Assembly: GCF_949628215.1 (NCBI RefSeq)
Contig: NC_134276.1
Coordinates: 126,914,125 to 126,978,124 of the forward strand
Length of the DNA stretch: 64,000 nt
Reading direction: 5' to 3'
Origin: Phalacrocorax aristotelis
Lineage: Eukaryota; Chordata; Aves; Suliformes; Phalacrocoracidae
Shown: piece by piece, positions 41,801 through 55,900 of the stretch
Layout: every line of letters starts with the position of its first letter
Position numbering within the stretch: position 1 is the stretch's first letter
Position numbers and translations under genes: made by a program
Notes under the pieces: generated by a model
Seen by the model: the letters and a program-made list of their open reading frames with translations, nothing else
Told to the model about the DNA's origin: nothing
Databases searched by the model: none

Positions 41801-44800
41801 GAAAGGCTCTGCTTAAAGTTCCCAAGAGAAAGCTGCCAGTCCTCCCCTCACGTGTGTAGGGGTGCTTAGACAGCCACAGGATTTTTTTTATGCTTTATAG
41901 AAAAATAAATCTTTGCACAAAGAGGGGTGTCATTTACGTGCTCATAACTCCAACTGAATAAAGCTGGACACTTTCTTACTTGGCAGTGCGTTCTCTGGAC
42001 AGTTAAGTGGCGATTCAGATAAAAACGAGAGCTGTGGACTCCCATGCTGTTGCAGTTAATATGGTGGTAAAAGAAAATACGTGTGTTTTAGCTTATATGC
42101 TGTACAAGCTTAAGGTGATGCCACCGATAAGCAATAAACCTGAACCTCTGTGTGTCTTTACAGTCTGCTGCAGGCCCACAAAGGGGGAGAACTTAGTATT
42201 TCTGCAGGAAGGTGGCTCAGCAATCGCGGAGTGTGTGGTATTGCGGATGTTTGCCCATTCCGTCCCACAAGCACGATTGTTCCCCATGCAATCCACATGC
42301 TACCTGCTGCCTGCTACAGCTTTGGCTTGGAGGGGCCGCTCCTGGCCCCTGCTCAGATACAGTCAGTCCTAGGCCTGTATGGGTATGGTCATATTTGGTG
42401 AAAGGTACTGAATGGCAGAGGGTATCTACTGCCATCCAGCTATAAGTGCATACTCTTTGCTGCTGGGAACCAGGCTGAGTCCTGTCTCTGCAGGGAAGGA
42501 ATTACCTGGAGCTTGTCTCGCTGTTGGGCAGCTGTGAGGTGACAGCAGCGATCTAAGCCTGGGTGTTGCAGGTTTGATTTAGCTTTTTTTTTTTTTTGTT
42601 AAGATTTTTGTCACCTTTTTGCAAGGACTTCTGCAGCTGGATCTGTGCTGACAAATGCTTATGAAAACTTATTGAAAGCAGCGGGATAGAAAGCTCTGGA
42701 TTTTGTGCCAGAAAGCCTGGCACAGGCTGGATTTAAATAATCAGGAGGTAATGCTCAGTGTTCTAAGACACGTGGCTATTTTATTTATTAAAGCAGGTTT
42801 TTTTTCTTTGGAAAGCAGAATGAAGGTAACTAGACTTGATTACACTTTGTGCTCTGTGGCTCAAACAGCTCTGACTTCCCTTTGCCTGCCTGCAGCAGCT
42901 GTTCCTTGGTGCTGCCACATAAGAGGCAGCAAGTACCAACTGGCCAACATGCTGCTGCAGAACAACATAGAGCTGCTGCGTTCCAGTTATTCTGCATGTA
43001 CCAATTTGGGATCTCCCTCCTTTGGAGTTGCTTTTTTTTTTAATGGGAAATCGACAAAAATGTTACTACTTTGGACACTGCTGTCTGTCTTCGTGACGCA
43101 AATTTAGTGGAATTGGCTGATGAGGCCAAAAGTAATCAGGAGAGATGGATGGATGGACAGACAATAGATGGGGTGTATTTGCACAATCCTTTTATTTTTT
43201 GTGGAGACCAGGCAAAAAAAACCTTTGTTCTGCTCATATTTTTTGCATCAGCTGATCGAATTCCATTTGTGAATTAGTATGCACGAGAACTGCACTGCTT
43301 AATCGGTCTGTCAGGCATAGGCTAGGAGAATGTATCTAAATCCTTAAGCCCCAAAAGACGCCGTAACACTTCAAGCTGTAAGCTATTTCTGATAGTTGAA
43401 AACCATTCCTCATTTAAAAAAGCAGTAATGGAGTTGCAGATGAAAAGAACTAACTTCTAAAGCACTCGAGCCCTATACTTAACCTACTTGAATCCCCCTT
43501 TAAAATTTTGGAGCAGCAGTATCACAAATCTAACAATAATACAACAAAAGCAACTGCCAAGCTGCACTTATAGGTTAATTACAGATCCTGCAGGATAGGA
43601 TGAAACATGGTAGCGCGCATAGCTGCAGTGGCTGCAGTAACATTTTGTGAATCTGAATGTTTAGTGAATTGAATGGTGACATCTGCTGGCCCAGAGGCAT
43701 TCAGGTGACATAACCTCTCTGTGCAGGTGCTTTTGTCTTGCTTTAAAATCTTTTGAAGGTAACATGGAGTAATGATGGAAGATGGGGGCCCGTGTGCACA
43801 CACAGAACAGAAAGTGTGTGAAAATACTGAGAAGACTCTGTGTGAAATGAGCACCTGCCATTTCATATTTGGCTCGGTTTGAAAGTTGTATATTTCTTTT
43901 GTGCTAGGTATTTCAATCCTTTCTTAAGAGGCTGGATTTGGGACCTAAAATAACATTGGATTCTGAGATGAAATTGTCTAACAACCTTTTGTATTCTTCC
44001 CAGGGTGTCTGTGTGGTTTGTATATACACGTATGTTCACATGGGTCTTACGAATTCGCTGCTCAGAAGAGGAAATAGTTTCTTGGTTTTGTAATGTGTAC
44101 AGAAAACTAGTGAGCTGTATTTCCCATTGCAGCCTTTGCTGCTTTCTATGAGATGACAGCATAAGTTTGATGGGAATTAAATCTTTTCTTCTTTTAATTT
44201 TGTTTCCAATTCTGCCACTAATTTGTGTGATGATAGGCCAGCTGCTCTATCTCAGAGACTTCCAAACATGCGAAGAAGTCGCTGTGTTGAGCATGATGGC
44301 TTCACTGAAGAGTATCACAGAAATCCCAGTTCAGTCATTTACTTTCACTCATTGTGCCAAGTGCAGCTGATTATCTGAGCTGTGCTCCTGGAGAACTTAT
44401 CTGTGAAGTATCATTCCAGTACCTGGTGTTTCACCAGACCGATTCCTTCTCTCCTTTGACCCTTAAGGTCTGTTAAGCTTTGCAACTAACATTCATCCCC
44501 ATTCTTCCTTGACAGACAGTGTCCCTGTGGGGAAACTCGGGGCGCATGGAAATGACAGCTCCTAAGTTCATGGACATACAGCGGGCCATCCAACCAGACT
44601 GGTTCCAGTGCATCTCTGATGGAGACACCATTTCTGGGGAAGTTGGTAGAAAAAGGGCCAAGAAGTCTGTGGATAGGTCGCTTTCCTTCTTGGATGTTTG
44701 CCTTCAGCTGTTAGAAAAATCACCGGTAAGGTCCCCAGAATATCAGGGCAATAGCACTGTGGCTGCTTTTTGGTCTGTGCTGTATCCTGGGCCAGTCCCA

Positions 44801-47800
44801 GGATGTGATTTAGTAGGAAATCGTGTCATGCATATGTATCAGAGAATGCCCAGGTGACAGTCCTGAATGAGGTATAACCAGTAGTGCAGTGGGTTTTCCT
44901 TCTGCCACTCTTCTGATAACTTGCCTTCTGCACCAGGATACCCATCTCTGCTAGGTGAGGAGAATTTTCCCCCCTCCCCCCTTTTTTTTCCACTTCTGGA
45001 CTGTAGTACGTTTCTTTCACATAGCTTCATGCTATCTGTATAGGTGGGCAAGGTAGCATCTTTTCATTCAGATTGAGAAAACCCATCTTTTTGTTCTGAA
45101 GTCCCCTCAGTTCCAAGTGAGGGAGGACTTGCTAGAATTTACCAGTGCTATTCTTTATTTCTTCTAGCAGCTTTGAAACTTCCCTGCCTTTTGAAAGGTG
45201 GCATACTTTCTGAGTCTGTACTACGTTGGAAAACGGGTGACAGGAGCTGGTACTGATATCCCCTGAAAGGCAATTCGTTGTGAGATCTGGTGTCTGACAG
45301 CCAGGATAATGGCTCCTGCTTTGTATTCCGCAGTGACATGTGTAGTGCTGAGGGGCCATCTATAAAAATCCATGTACAAAGATGGTCTGTGGTTATTGCC
45401 TTCTACAGGGAGGTGGGAAGCATGGCACCAAATTTCTCAGTGAGTTAGTGTCAAGGTAAGGAGCAGAATCTGTCCCTCCTAATCCCATTTCTACCTTATG
45501 CTTGGACTTCACAGTGTTCGGCGGGGAATAGTCTTACATGGGATGAAACACTGTGGCTCTGGCAAGTTCCTGGGAATGCAAGGCTTAAGTAGCAGGCATC
45601 TGGAGTCTGGGCTGTGAGATGTCTTGTGTGTCTTTGGCAGAGCACACTCTAACACTTGTAGCTTTCTCCTGGGCCAGGAACTACAAGGAAGTGTAATGTT
45701 TGGGGCAATTGAAGGTGGAGATGTCTTGGAAGAGAGGCTCAGATCAGCCAGGGAGACTGCCAAGCGACCTGTGGGTGGCTTTCTGCTAGATGGCTTCCAG
45801 GGATGTGCCATGGCCAAGGAGACCAAGTTGAAACTGATAGCTTCTGTCACAGCAGAGCTGCCAGAAGATAAACCAAGGTAAGTTGTGTGGGCAACATCCC
45901 AAGAAGTCCATCTGTCCTATTTTGAGGACTGTCTACAGGCTGCTGTGCAATATCACTGTAGGAAATAATCACTGTGTTGCACAGCTCTGCATGTGTGCCA
46001 GGGTGCTTAAATTCTGCCACTGTCAGGCTGCAGTCTTCAACCCTTGTTTCAATTTTTAGCTGCAGTTGGCACCAAGCTGTACTCATGCTGCGGGTTTGAG
46101 TATTCCCCATATTTGGAGAATAATCAAGATTTTATTTCAAGTCATCTTTACTTCTTTTTATGAAGAATGACAGTAGGATATTTCTGGGCTGCTTGCATTT
46201 GGCCTCTGAGGCGATGGTTTACTTGAAGTTCGGCTTGAACAAGAATGTTACTATCAACCTGTTTTACAGGGCCCTCTTAGATAAACTGTCATGTTTCCAG
46301 TTCTCTCTGGTCTGAACTGGTGGAGAAGAGCAGAGGGAGGTGCTGACAGAACCAGCCAGTGCTTACGCGATCTTATGGCAGCCAGCTCTGACCTAGTGCT
46401 TGAGGCACTGAGCCAGTGAACTACCAGAGGTGGTACAGCCCAGCCCAAAACAATTGTATTCTCTGCTTGGACTGGCATAGCACGGGGATTGTTGTGTGTT
46501 ACGACTTGTTAGTTGCACCCATCAGATCCATGCCAGAGACTGGACAGGAGTGGCAGCGTTCTTGACTCTTATAAATGACAAACAGTAACTAAAGAGTTCC
46601 ATAGAATGTGTGCAGTATTAGCTAGTGGTTCAAGAAGTGGAGGGATTTCTTAGCACTGTGTTGAGCTTGCTGGCTTTTGCATGGGTTGCTCTTACAAGCT
46701 GCAACAGAAGCAGTACATGTGCTTTTTTCATCATTTTGTGAAGAGCATGACTCAGGCCCCATTGGCTTTCTGTAGCTGTGCTTCCCTCTGCTAGCTGAGC
46801 ATTGCTCTGACCTAATGGTGTTCAAAAGAAAATTAAATGCAGAAGCATATGTCCGGTGTTGCAGCTTGTTCATGCTTAGTGGTGTCTGGGGTTTGAATTT
46901 TCCTGACAATTAGAAGGCTTGCTGTGTTGTTGCCATCCTGTCTGGTTGAGCTACTTAAAAAGGTCTCCTGGGAGCATTAGAGTCCAATCTGCTCAGCTAA
47001 CCTTAGTGGCTACCGGTGCATCTGCCTCATCTATCAAATAGTTTGCTTCTCTGGTTAAGACAAGTGTTTCTGACCTCTTTGTAGAAAGCAAGCTGGTTAG
47101 GGGGTCTTGTAAAAACATCAAGTGAATTTCAGACAATCCTGCTTTCCTGAATCACCTGTGCCATTCTGGCTGGAGAAGTTGTTTTGCAGCTGTGTTCTAC
47201 CCCAATATGAAATTCTCTAGAAGACAAACACTTTCCGTGCTTCACCCAAGAAGGAACTGCTTTTTGTGTGGTGGTGAAATGAGCTTATGTATTTACTCTT
47301 TAGAGTCCTTTCATGTACCTAAAGACGCTGAAGGTCTCTTGGTAAAATTTATTTTCCTTTTCAGTAGCATCAGAACCCTTGCAAGGACAAATGCTTGTCC
47401 TTTACCTGGGCGAAGATAAGTTCTATCAAGGGTTTCAATCATATATGCAGAGCTACTGTTTCAACTATTGAGTATAATTTTCTCCCTGCCATGAGAGCCT
47501 GAAACATAAGACACTCATGCTGTAAACTTCTCCCGTCCTTATTCTGTGCTCATCAATTTAATTGGAGTACTTAGAAAAGTGACTAAAAATGGCACCTTGT
47601 GACTTCATTTATCAGCCCCTGTGTATTTTCCTAATTATCTGTTTAGATCATTGCCCTACATAGCTTCTACTGCTGTCAGCCCAGCCATGCACCTGCAGGA
47701 GAGCAGGCACTGCTCTATTCTCTTCTGCTTCACCCACCCTCAGGGAAGCTGCCAGCTAAATTTGGCTAACAGCAGGATCTATATTGATGGTAATCCAGCT

Positions 47801-50800
47801 GGGCTCTTCCTGGCTTCTAATGCCATGTCCCAGGAGATGTTAAAGCCCAGGTTTTTGGGTAAATCATTTGAGCAGGTAGAGTGTAAAGAGGAGGGAAGAA
47901 TAAAGCAAGGAACTCTTATCTTTCCAATGACATTTCTCATTAGTGCATTCTCCTTCAGGCAGTTCTCCAAGTGCTATATGATGTGTCTCTCACCTGAAGG
48001 ACTTGTATCTTTGACCAGCTATCTCCTGCTGTCTCTGCTGCTCTTGATCAAGTCTTTTTAGACTGTCTCCTAAAGAGTTACCTGGCAAAGTGGTCCATGT
48101 GTCTGGAAACTGGTAGTTCCCTGGGGCACAAACATGACTGAGGAAAATGCGTGTTCCATGGCAAAGATGTTAGGTGAATTTTGAATCTCAGTGTATTTAC
48201 GTGTGTGTGAAGGAAACCAAATCACTTCAAACATAATGAACAGAATGATGTTTATCCGCAGTAAATGAGGGATTACTACTGCCTTCCAAATGACAGATAA
48301 AGAAAAGCCTGCCATGTACTGGATAGGTTGGAAGCGGGGAAATGGAAGCACAGAGGATTCTGAGTAATGACTGTTGTACCTGCTTGCCTTCTGGTTAGCA
48401 GCTGCAGGGATAAGCTACATGTGCTGCACATGTGTCCTTTCCTTCAGGTACCTGCTTGCTTCTACTCAGAATATTCTAGATTTGTCATCTTGTGTGTCTC
48501 TTACAGAATCATCCATGGTGTAGGCAAACCAGATGAGGTGCTTGAGTGCATTGAAAGGGGAGTGGACATTTTTGAGAGTTTCTTTCCCTTCCAAGTGACA
48601 GAGCGAGGCTGTGCCTTGGTTTTCAGTTATGACTGCCATCCAGATCCTGAAGCAGCAGGTAGGCTTCTTGATGGTCACTGTAGTTTTTACTGTATCAGCC
48701 AGTATTGTGGCAAGCAGAATTAATGCTTTGGAGGAACCTATATTTGAGTTTCTTGTTTCTGAAATAAGTGCAGTAACCACTGGAAAAAATGGGATTCAAC
48801 TGTGAAGTGTTGCACTTTTGAAGGTGGGTTATTTTGGTGTGAAACCTGTTGAGGCGAACGTGAGGCCTCAACCTAGGAACTAAATGTCTGATTAGCCAAA
48901 CTACGCTCAAGTATTTCTTAAACACCTACTGAATAGAGGGGAGTTTTTGTTCGACACCATTGGCAAATTTTCTGCTACCGTTACCAGTGAAGGCTGGACC
49001 TACTAAGTGGAGATCTAATATACTTGATCTCTAGAATTAACTGAACATCTGTCTGTTTTAATAACATATTTTTGAAGTCTTTTCTTCTAGCTGACGAGGT
49101 TAGGGATCCTAATTTTTGGGGCAGCTTTTCTCTCTGTCATTGCATTCATCAGTTCGTATCAAAACAAAAAGGAGATGTTCATAACTCATAATCTCATTAT
49201 GCTGTGAGATGGGAGCATGTGTATCACCCATTAAAGCATCTATCAAATATGTTTCAAGCAGCCGTTTTGTTTTGGCCTATTAAATGTTTTTAATACAGAA
49301 AAGCACTTTACGTTTTTCCTCCTGGGTAGAACCCAGCGGCTTCTCATGCCTGGATAATTCAAAACCAGCTGAATAGAACAGAACATCTTGTTTGCTTGTG
49401 CTTGCTGCTGTTTTTTTCACCCTTCTCTTTGTTATTCTTTACCTTGTCTCACCTTATTCTTAAATTGTAAGATTCTGGCCAAGGACAATCTCTTTGTTCT
49501 GTGTCTGTTTACCACTCAGTAGACACGGATTATGCAAACAGTAATACTGATGTTTCCAGATACATCTCCTGCTTAAAAATAAACCTAAAAAATGCAAACC
49601 TACAAAATTATGGGGTGATTTTTTATCTTTAAGATAGACTGCTGAAAAGGCAAATGTGGAACATGTGGAACCTACATCTTCTGCATTAGAGCCACCAGCC
49701 TCTTCTGATTCCAGTTGCTGGAAAAAAAAGGCATCTAAATCTCCGAGCCTGATGACAACATGGAAAGTAGAATGGTTGAATGCAGATGAGTTGCCTGTAT
49801 ACTCTAACAAAATCTCAATAAAATCAATTTGTTCAGGTGATTGCTTTGTATTCAGCATGCAGTTCAGACTGGAAATATTCTTGACATTTTATCAAGAATT
49901 CAGCTCAGCAGAGCAGCAAGAAGTTATACTGTTGTTTCAGCTCTAACTCATTAGGTTTAGTAGATTAGTTTTTACTTGTCTCCTGCTGTTTTAATCATCT
50001 AAAATTGTATTTGTGTTAACTAACCTATGACAATTAAAGTAAAGTAGTTGCTTACTATTGGAAAGAGGTGGAAACTTGTGGCAGGAGTTTTCATCTGGCA
50101 AGAAAGTAGCAGAAATACCTACTGTAAGGTTGCTACCCTTCCTCTGCCCTTGCTGTTAGTTCATAAAAGGCTGTTTTCTTTTTATTTAAAACAGTTTTAA
50201 AACAAAATGGGGCCCAGGACCTGGAGAAGAATGGTGCTAAAGAAGACCAGGATGACATCTCCAAAGCTGACCCAGAAATGACACCATTTGAGATATTTCT
50301 GAAGGACAAAAGGTGCATGAGTTTGTGAGGAGGGTACCTGCGGCTGTATCACTAAATATGATGCTTTTTTCCCTCTGTATTTGATTGTATGTGGTCAGTA
50401 GCTAGATGGTAGACTTCATAAAACATGATGGTTTTGAAGACGGTACTTCTGGACGTTGAATGGAGGTTGTTGGACAAGCATTCTAGCTTGTTACCAGGCA
50501 ACAGTGTACGGCTGAAAGTGCTGTCTTCTGCCTGACCTAAAGCCAGGGATTTTCTGATCTCTCATCAAGCAGCAATACTGTGGTCATAACTATGTTCCAG
50601 CAGAAAGGCAGTAGGTTCACAAAGGTTGTCTGGGGATCTTTTTGTTCTTCCACATCTAACTTGGGTCATCTTGAAATGCTAGATTTTATTTAAACTATGG
50701 AGAGCTTCCACTTTGTGATTCAGTTTGGGCAGCTGCAGAGCATTTCTGCATTTTCAGGATACTTCACAAAAACTTCAGCCAGTATTGCCACCCATCCTCC

Positions 50801-51896
50801 TCTTTTCCAAATCTATGGGTAGGCTGTCTGAGTAGACAACTGTGTTGCTTTGCTCGATCCTCTCCACTGTGTGAGAATGTTGCCTCTCATGGTAGAGGGG
50901 AATACTATTTTGAGAATAATGGAATCAGTAAATCCTTGTTTCTGATAGCGTCCTCCTTCATAGACTGTGTGATAGTCTTGCGCTGCAGCTTTTCTATCAG
51001 GGAAGGGACAGGTAAGGTGTCTCTCTGCTGTTCACTGTGATGTAGTCGAAGTTGTCCTCTGACTTAGATCTGTGGCCTTTTGGCTCTGTAGCGAGTTCTA
51101 GCGTGATATTTCAGTACTTAAAGAGGGACTATAGGAAGGACGGGGACAATCTCTTTAGCAAGGCCTGTTGTGACAGGACAAGGGGTAATGGATTTAAACT
51201 AAAGGAGGGTAGATTTAGACTGGATATAAGGAAAAAAATTTTTACCATGAGGATGGTGAAACACTGGAACAGGTTGCCCTGAGAGGTTGTGGAGGCCCCA
51301 TCCCTGGAAATATTCAAGGTCAGGTTGGATGGGGCTGTGAGCAACCTGATCTAGCTGAAGATGTCCCTGCTCACTGCAGGGGGGTTGGACCAGATGACTT
51401 CTAAAGGTCCCTTCCAACCTGAACCATTCTACGCTTCTGTGATTCTATGATTTGAAATCCTTTGTGCCAGTGGTGCTGGTCTTAGATGTCAGCACATCTT
51501 AGAGCAGCTGGATTCAGGCCCTCAGGACTTCAAGGCTCAGGTCCCTGAAAAAGACCATGTACTAACTGGATACTCCTTATTGCTCAAATGGGTCTTCTTA
51601 CCTTTGAGGTTAACCAGTGTTGCTTCCTCCTTAGGTACCAAGATGATTTTGGTCCTGTGCTGGAAGGATGCACCTGTTACTGTTGTCAGAGGCATACTCG
51701 TGCCTACGTCCATCACCTCCTGGTGACCAATGAGCTGTTGGCCGGTGTCCTGCTCATGATGCACAACTTCCAGCACTACTTCAGTTTCTTCAGTGCCATA
51801 CGGGATGCCTTAAGAGACAATAAACTGGATCAGCTGAAAAAGCTTGTCTTTGGGCAGGCTCTTCAAGGCCCAGCAAACACGAAGCCAGGCCAGTGA
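38871..51896 (+). CDS. QTRT2: QTRT2 queuine tRNA-ribosyltransferase accessory subunit, complete CDS
   Basis: Non-catalytic partner of QTRT1. The heterodimer replaces guanine-34 with queuine in tRNAs for Asp, Asn, His and Tyr, and is reported at the outer mitochondrial surface. Exons are 38871-39070, 39732-39787, 41707-41783, 44516-44725, 45678-45877, 48507-48658, 50195-50312 and 51635-51896. Phases close to 424 aa (human 415). Conserved blocks include [91 protein letters not shown] and [13 protein letters not shown]. The zinc site is intact: C350, C352, C355 (CTCYCC) and H381 (MMHNF). The start is the first ATG of the CpG-island exon and begins MRVSLRGAG, parallel to human MKLSLTKV. The seventh exon encodes a variable acidic linker. 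The last intron contains a young CR1 fragment. Confidence 0.98.
51109..51452 (+). mobile_element. CR1 LINE 3' fragment, young, in QTRT2 last intron
   Basis: 5'-truncated CR1 carrying the end of ORF2 (frame with [20 protein letters not shown] and [11 protein letters not shown]) and the 3' UTR, ending in TGTGATTCTATGATT. It differs from the end of the 61.5-62.7 kb copy at only a few positions and indels over about 340 bases, so both belong to one recently active subfamily. It lies in the same orientation as QTRT2. Confidence 0.93.
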
Positions 51897-52985
51897 GTTC
51901 AGAGACAATAAAGGAGGTCGTAGGCTACATCCTCATCCCGTGGGACTGTGTAAGGTGGACTGCCAGCAGGGTCATGTGGACCTGTTAGTAGTAGAGTGCA
52001 TTCCTTCCTGGAGGGAATTGAAGGAGACATTTGAAGAAGATCTTGCTTCCTGGCAGGGAAGGAAGATCTTATTCAAATGTCCCTATTGGTTAATTGGCTT
52101 GGTGTCTTCTTGGGCTATGGAAGAGCCTGAACAGCTCACAAGACCAGTATGGATAGCTTTGTTTTCAGTTACTTCCTGTTGGTTTTCCATGTGGAAGGAC
52201 AGAATTAATGAACTTGCGATTGAAGAAAAAGCAGGGCATATCTTTAAAATTAATCCAGCTGCTGACAGGAGGCTCAGCAGCTGTTTGGGACTCTCATTCC
52301 ATATCCAATGCATATTACAGGTAATTATTTTTCTAGAAAATCCCAGTGGTGTGGTTGTCCCATCATGCAGCTCCTTGATGGAGATCCTGCCTCAGTCTAA
52401 CGCCCTGTTCCTTGTGGCCACTGGCAGCATCTGTGTCCCTGAAAAATGCTGATTGGAAGCACTGCTGTGTTCAGTGGCACAGGGGACTGTATGTTTACTT
52501 ATCTCTCAGGCCACCTGCAGGGCAGAATGTTCTCTGGGCCAGGAGGAGGCCCTCCACCTTGGCCTGGCCTTGAAAACCACTGCCTCAGGAGTCCTGCTCT
52601 TTGACGTTAGACCCAGAAAGAAGAAAAAGTGTTTCATTCACGTCCTGCTCTAGAGAGTTTTTTGACTTTGTACCCTTTCACCTGTATGGACTAAGATTGC
52701 ACTTCCTAGCTAGCTTGTGGATGATAATGAATGTACCATTCTTTCCAACTGTCCTAGTGCTGGTCAAATAGCAGGTTACTTACACAAATGTCAGTGTGAG
52801 ATGGAGCTGTGGAAGAGATGTATCGCAGGAAAAGGTATTCAGAAAAGATTCTTGTGGGTCCTTGTTTTAAATATGACTTATGTCACATTTCTCTTATTCA
52901 GGTTTTTTTATGCCCTTTACTTTGGAATCCTGGATTTATTCATTTTGTTACAAAGCAACAATAAAAAAATTTATTATTTGTTGTA
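51897..52985 (+). other. QTRT2: probable 3' UTR of QTRT2
   Basis: About 1.1 kb from the stop to a strong poly(A) signal. An AATAAA only 11 bases after the stop (51907-51912) is too close to be the main signal. A 202-codon open frame (51844-52452) in another frame crosses the stop and most of this UTR, without any family signature. Confidence 0.65.
52960..52965 (+). terminator. QTRT2: poly(A) signal of QTRT2
   Basis: AATAAA in an A-rich context, followed about 20 bases later by TTGTTGTACGTGCTGCTC and GTGTGTG, a good G/T-rich downstream element. It implies a 3' UTR of about 1.08 kb. Confidence 0.7.
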
Positions 52986-52989
52986 CGTG

Positions 52990-55900
52990 CTGCTCAGTGT
53001 GTGACAGAGGTGGTGTACTAGGGAGCTTGAGTGCAGCACTCAAGGAGATGTCTCCTGGGAACTTGACCTAGCAGCCTGATGGAGGACAGTGACTCATCTA
53101 CGGGTAGGATCCTGTCATGGAGCAGGGGTCCAAATAAATTGCTTCAAAAGAAGCCCTAATAGACATGGAAGCATTAGACACCTGCCCATCCCTACCCCTA
53201 TAAGAACTCTACTACCTGAATTCAGCTTAAAAAATACTACAGTTAAAGTTGCTGGCCTTAAAGCAATTAACGATTAATCTGCAGTTTGCTGCTCTTCACC
53301 ATTTCTTTAATGTTTTAAGATTCTAATATCTCGCATCAGAATGACTTTATCATAAACTATAAGGAGTTTCTAGCTTCCCTGTCAGCATTGCCTGTATATC
53401 CATGTTTCCTTGGGCAGATACACCATGGTGTCAGAGTCCTTTCTACCATACCAGCCTTATCCACTGTCTTGCACTAGCTACATTCTTTTCCACGTGATTC
53501 TAAAGAAACGGTGCAAAGATTGCTTTACTGTTGTCTTTAAACAGAGGTTAAGGGGAATAATTCAGCCACAGAAATTATGTAAAATACAGGACTAATGTCC
53601 TCACTCGAAGAAGTATGTTTCAATAATGTTGATGCAGCACCAGGCAACTTGGAGATGGTCCCCTGGGCATACAGCCTGAGGTAGAAGGTCTGACATTTTC
53701 AGGATCCACCTATCTTAAAGGGCAGGGAATTCTAATGAAATAAAAATGTTTTGTGCTTCTTTGAAGAGGAACGCAGGATATGATGGTAGTGGGGCCTTGC
53801 AATACTTGTTCCTGCAGTGTCTGTTCCTATGTTGTTGTAAGCGTCAGTGCAAAACCTTATGGGAGGGGACAGTGACTATTTTAAAACCTCTCCTTCACCC
53901 ACATTTTTGAATCCACATGCTTACAATCACCAGAATACCTGAGTCTGCCCAGCATTTGGGCACCAAGGTGCTTGTGTCCAAGAGGTCTGTCAGGGATGCT
54001 GTGTGAAGACATGGAGGATAAGGGGTTCTAGCTGTTGTGTCTTTGCGTTCCCTGCATTCTTCTTAGGTTGGTAGCCTTATTGCTAGTTTTGGAAATGCTG
54101 TTTTGTACCCTTTGGGAGCTGGATGTGATCAGCCTCATGCTGCCCCACCTCTGTGAATCATTAGGATTCATTCATTCTTCTTTGGTTCCAAACCTGGGTG
54201 TTGTGAGAAGCTGCACATAGTTGTACTGAGGTCTTAGTGACCTGCTAAGCGAAGTGCCAATAACGTGCCGTTCTCAATAACCCTTCTGCTCTTCCTTCTG
54301 GCCTTCCAGTCTTCCCATGCTGCTGTGTTCCTGTTCATTCTCCAGTCATACCGATCAGGTTTTCTGGTTACGGTTCTCTGCCTAGCTTGTGGCCACATGC
54401 ATGTGTGTACCAGAGCTGCACAAAGTGAACAATTTCCTATTTGGCAAAATTTGGTCAGGTACGTGCGCTTATTATCTAACAAACATGGTCACGAACTGCG
54501 CTAACCCTGAAACAACCTTAATGTGTTGTATTTACACAAGTTTTCAATCTGTCAGTCCTCCTAGTTTGCTAAAAAATAAGCAGCATTTTTCATGCTAACT
54601 TAGAAAGTTTTAAATTTTATTTCCAAGCAGAGATCTAATTTATTTCAAAAACCAAATTCTTGCCCTAATACAGGGAAGAAAACTACATGAAGAAAGTTTT
54701 AAATTTTATTTCCAAGCAGAGATCTAATTTATTTCAAAAACCAAATTCTTGCCCTAATACAGGGAAGAAAACTACATGAAGAAAACTAAACTTTTCATGC
54801 AGAAGTGAAAATTGAAATGAATAAGGAGTGGAAGATTTTCTGTGCTAAATTAACCTTACTTAGCACAGAAGACTGCAAAAGCATCTTTGACTGCCGCCCA
54901 TCCCTGAACTGCCGAATGCAAAAGACCAGAGGAGAATACAAAAGAGATGGTATGTTTGAAAAACATTAGACCCTTGAACATCTCCTTAGCAACTTTTACT
55001 GTAACCTTCCCCTCGATAAAGAAAAATCTTTCATGCTCTTCCGTTTCTGATGAGCATAACTGGCAGGGCCACATGTTAAATGTTAAGTCCTGTGCCTTTC
55101 TCACTGCTTCATCAGTATTCTGCTCGGTAACTTGCTTCTTTCAGAGCTATTTTAATATTGCAGACTTTATAGCAGTTTCAAAGGTATTCAAAGGTATGCT
55201 TTTAAATGTGTTAAGGGAAAAAAAAAGACAAATTGGTTTATCACAAAAATGTTTTCTCCTTTGCTTTAGGTATGTCATTTCTTCCCGCATACATTCACTC
55301 ACTCATCCACCCTCTAAATTACTAGGACACAGTGTCCACGACAGGTTGTATCAAGCCTTGTCTGGCAGTTTCTAGGTCTGTTGTTCTGCATCTCTGTGGG
55401 ATTGCAGGAGCTGCCCAAGACTGGAAGTGTTCCAGCAAGGAGTTCAATTTATTTCTGCATCTTTTAGGTCCAGAGGGCTTTCAGATCATGGGGTTTTTAT
55501 GCATAGGAAAATCAGCTCCAGGTATGTTTCAGAGGTACTTCTAAGCATTGGGTAGCTATTTTTATCTTCCTGAACCCTGTTGATTTTTGATTCATAACCT
55601 GAGCTGGCAGGCAAAGGGCCCCAATAAAATGTTTAAAACCTTCCTCTCTGTAATTTCAAAGAGGTTTCCTCTGTGATATAGAAGGCCTACACAAAATAGA
55701 TTGTTAATGGTCTTATTTGTAGTACTCTGGGGTGATATGCATAATTCACTAGGGGCCTCATCTCTCTTCTGGTAATGCAGCACTCACTTCTTCAGACTAT
55801 TAAAGAGGTTCAAGCACGTTACCATCCTTCCTTAAGCATATCCTGTAGGCATGATAGGACTTTTCAAACAAAAAGGGAGTGAAGCCAATTCCCTTTGAGA

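Noticed and set aside
42584-42597. T14 tract as the tail of another retro-insertion
   Set aside because: No AATAAA on the - strand next to it and no flanking direct repeat was found.
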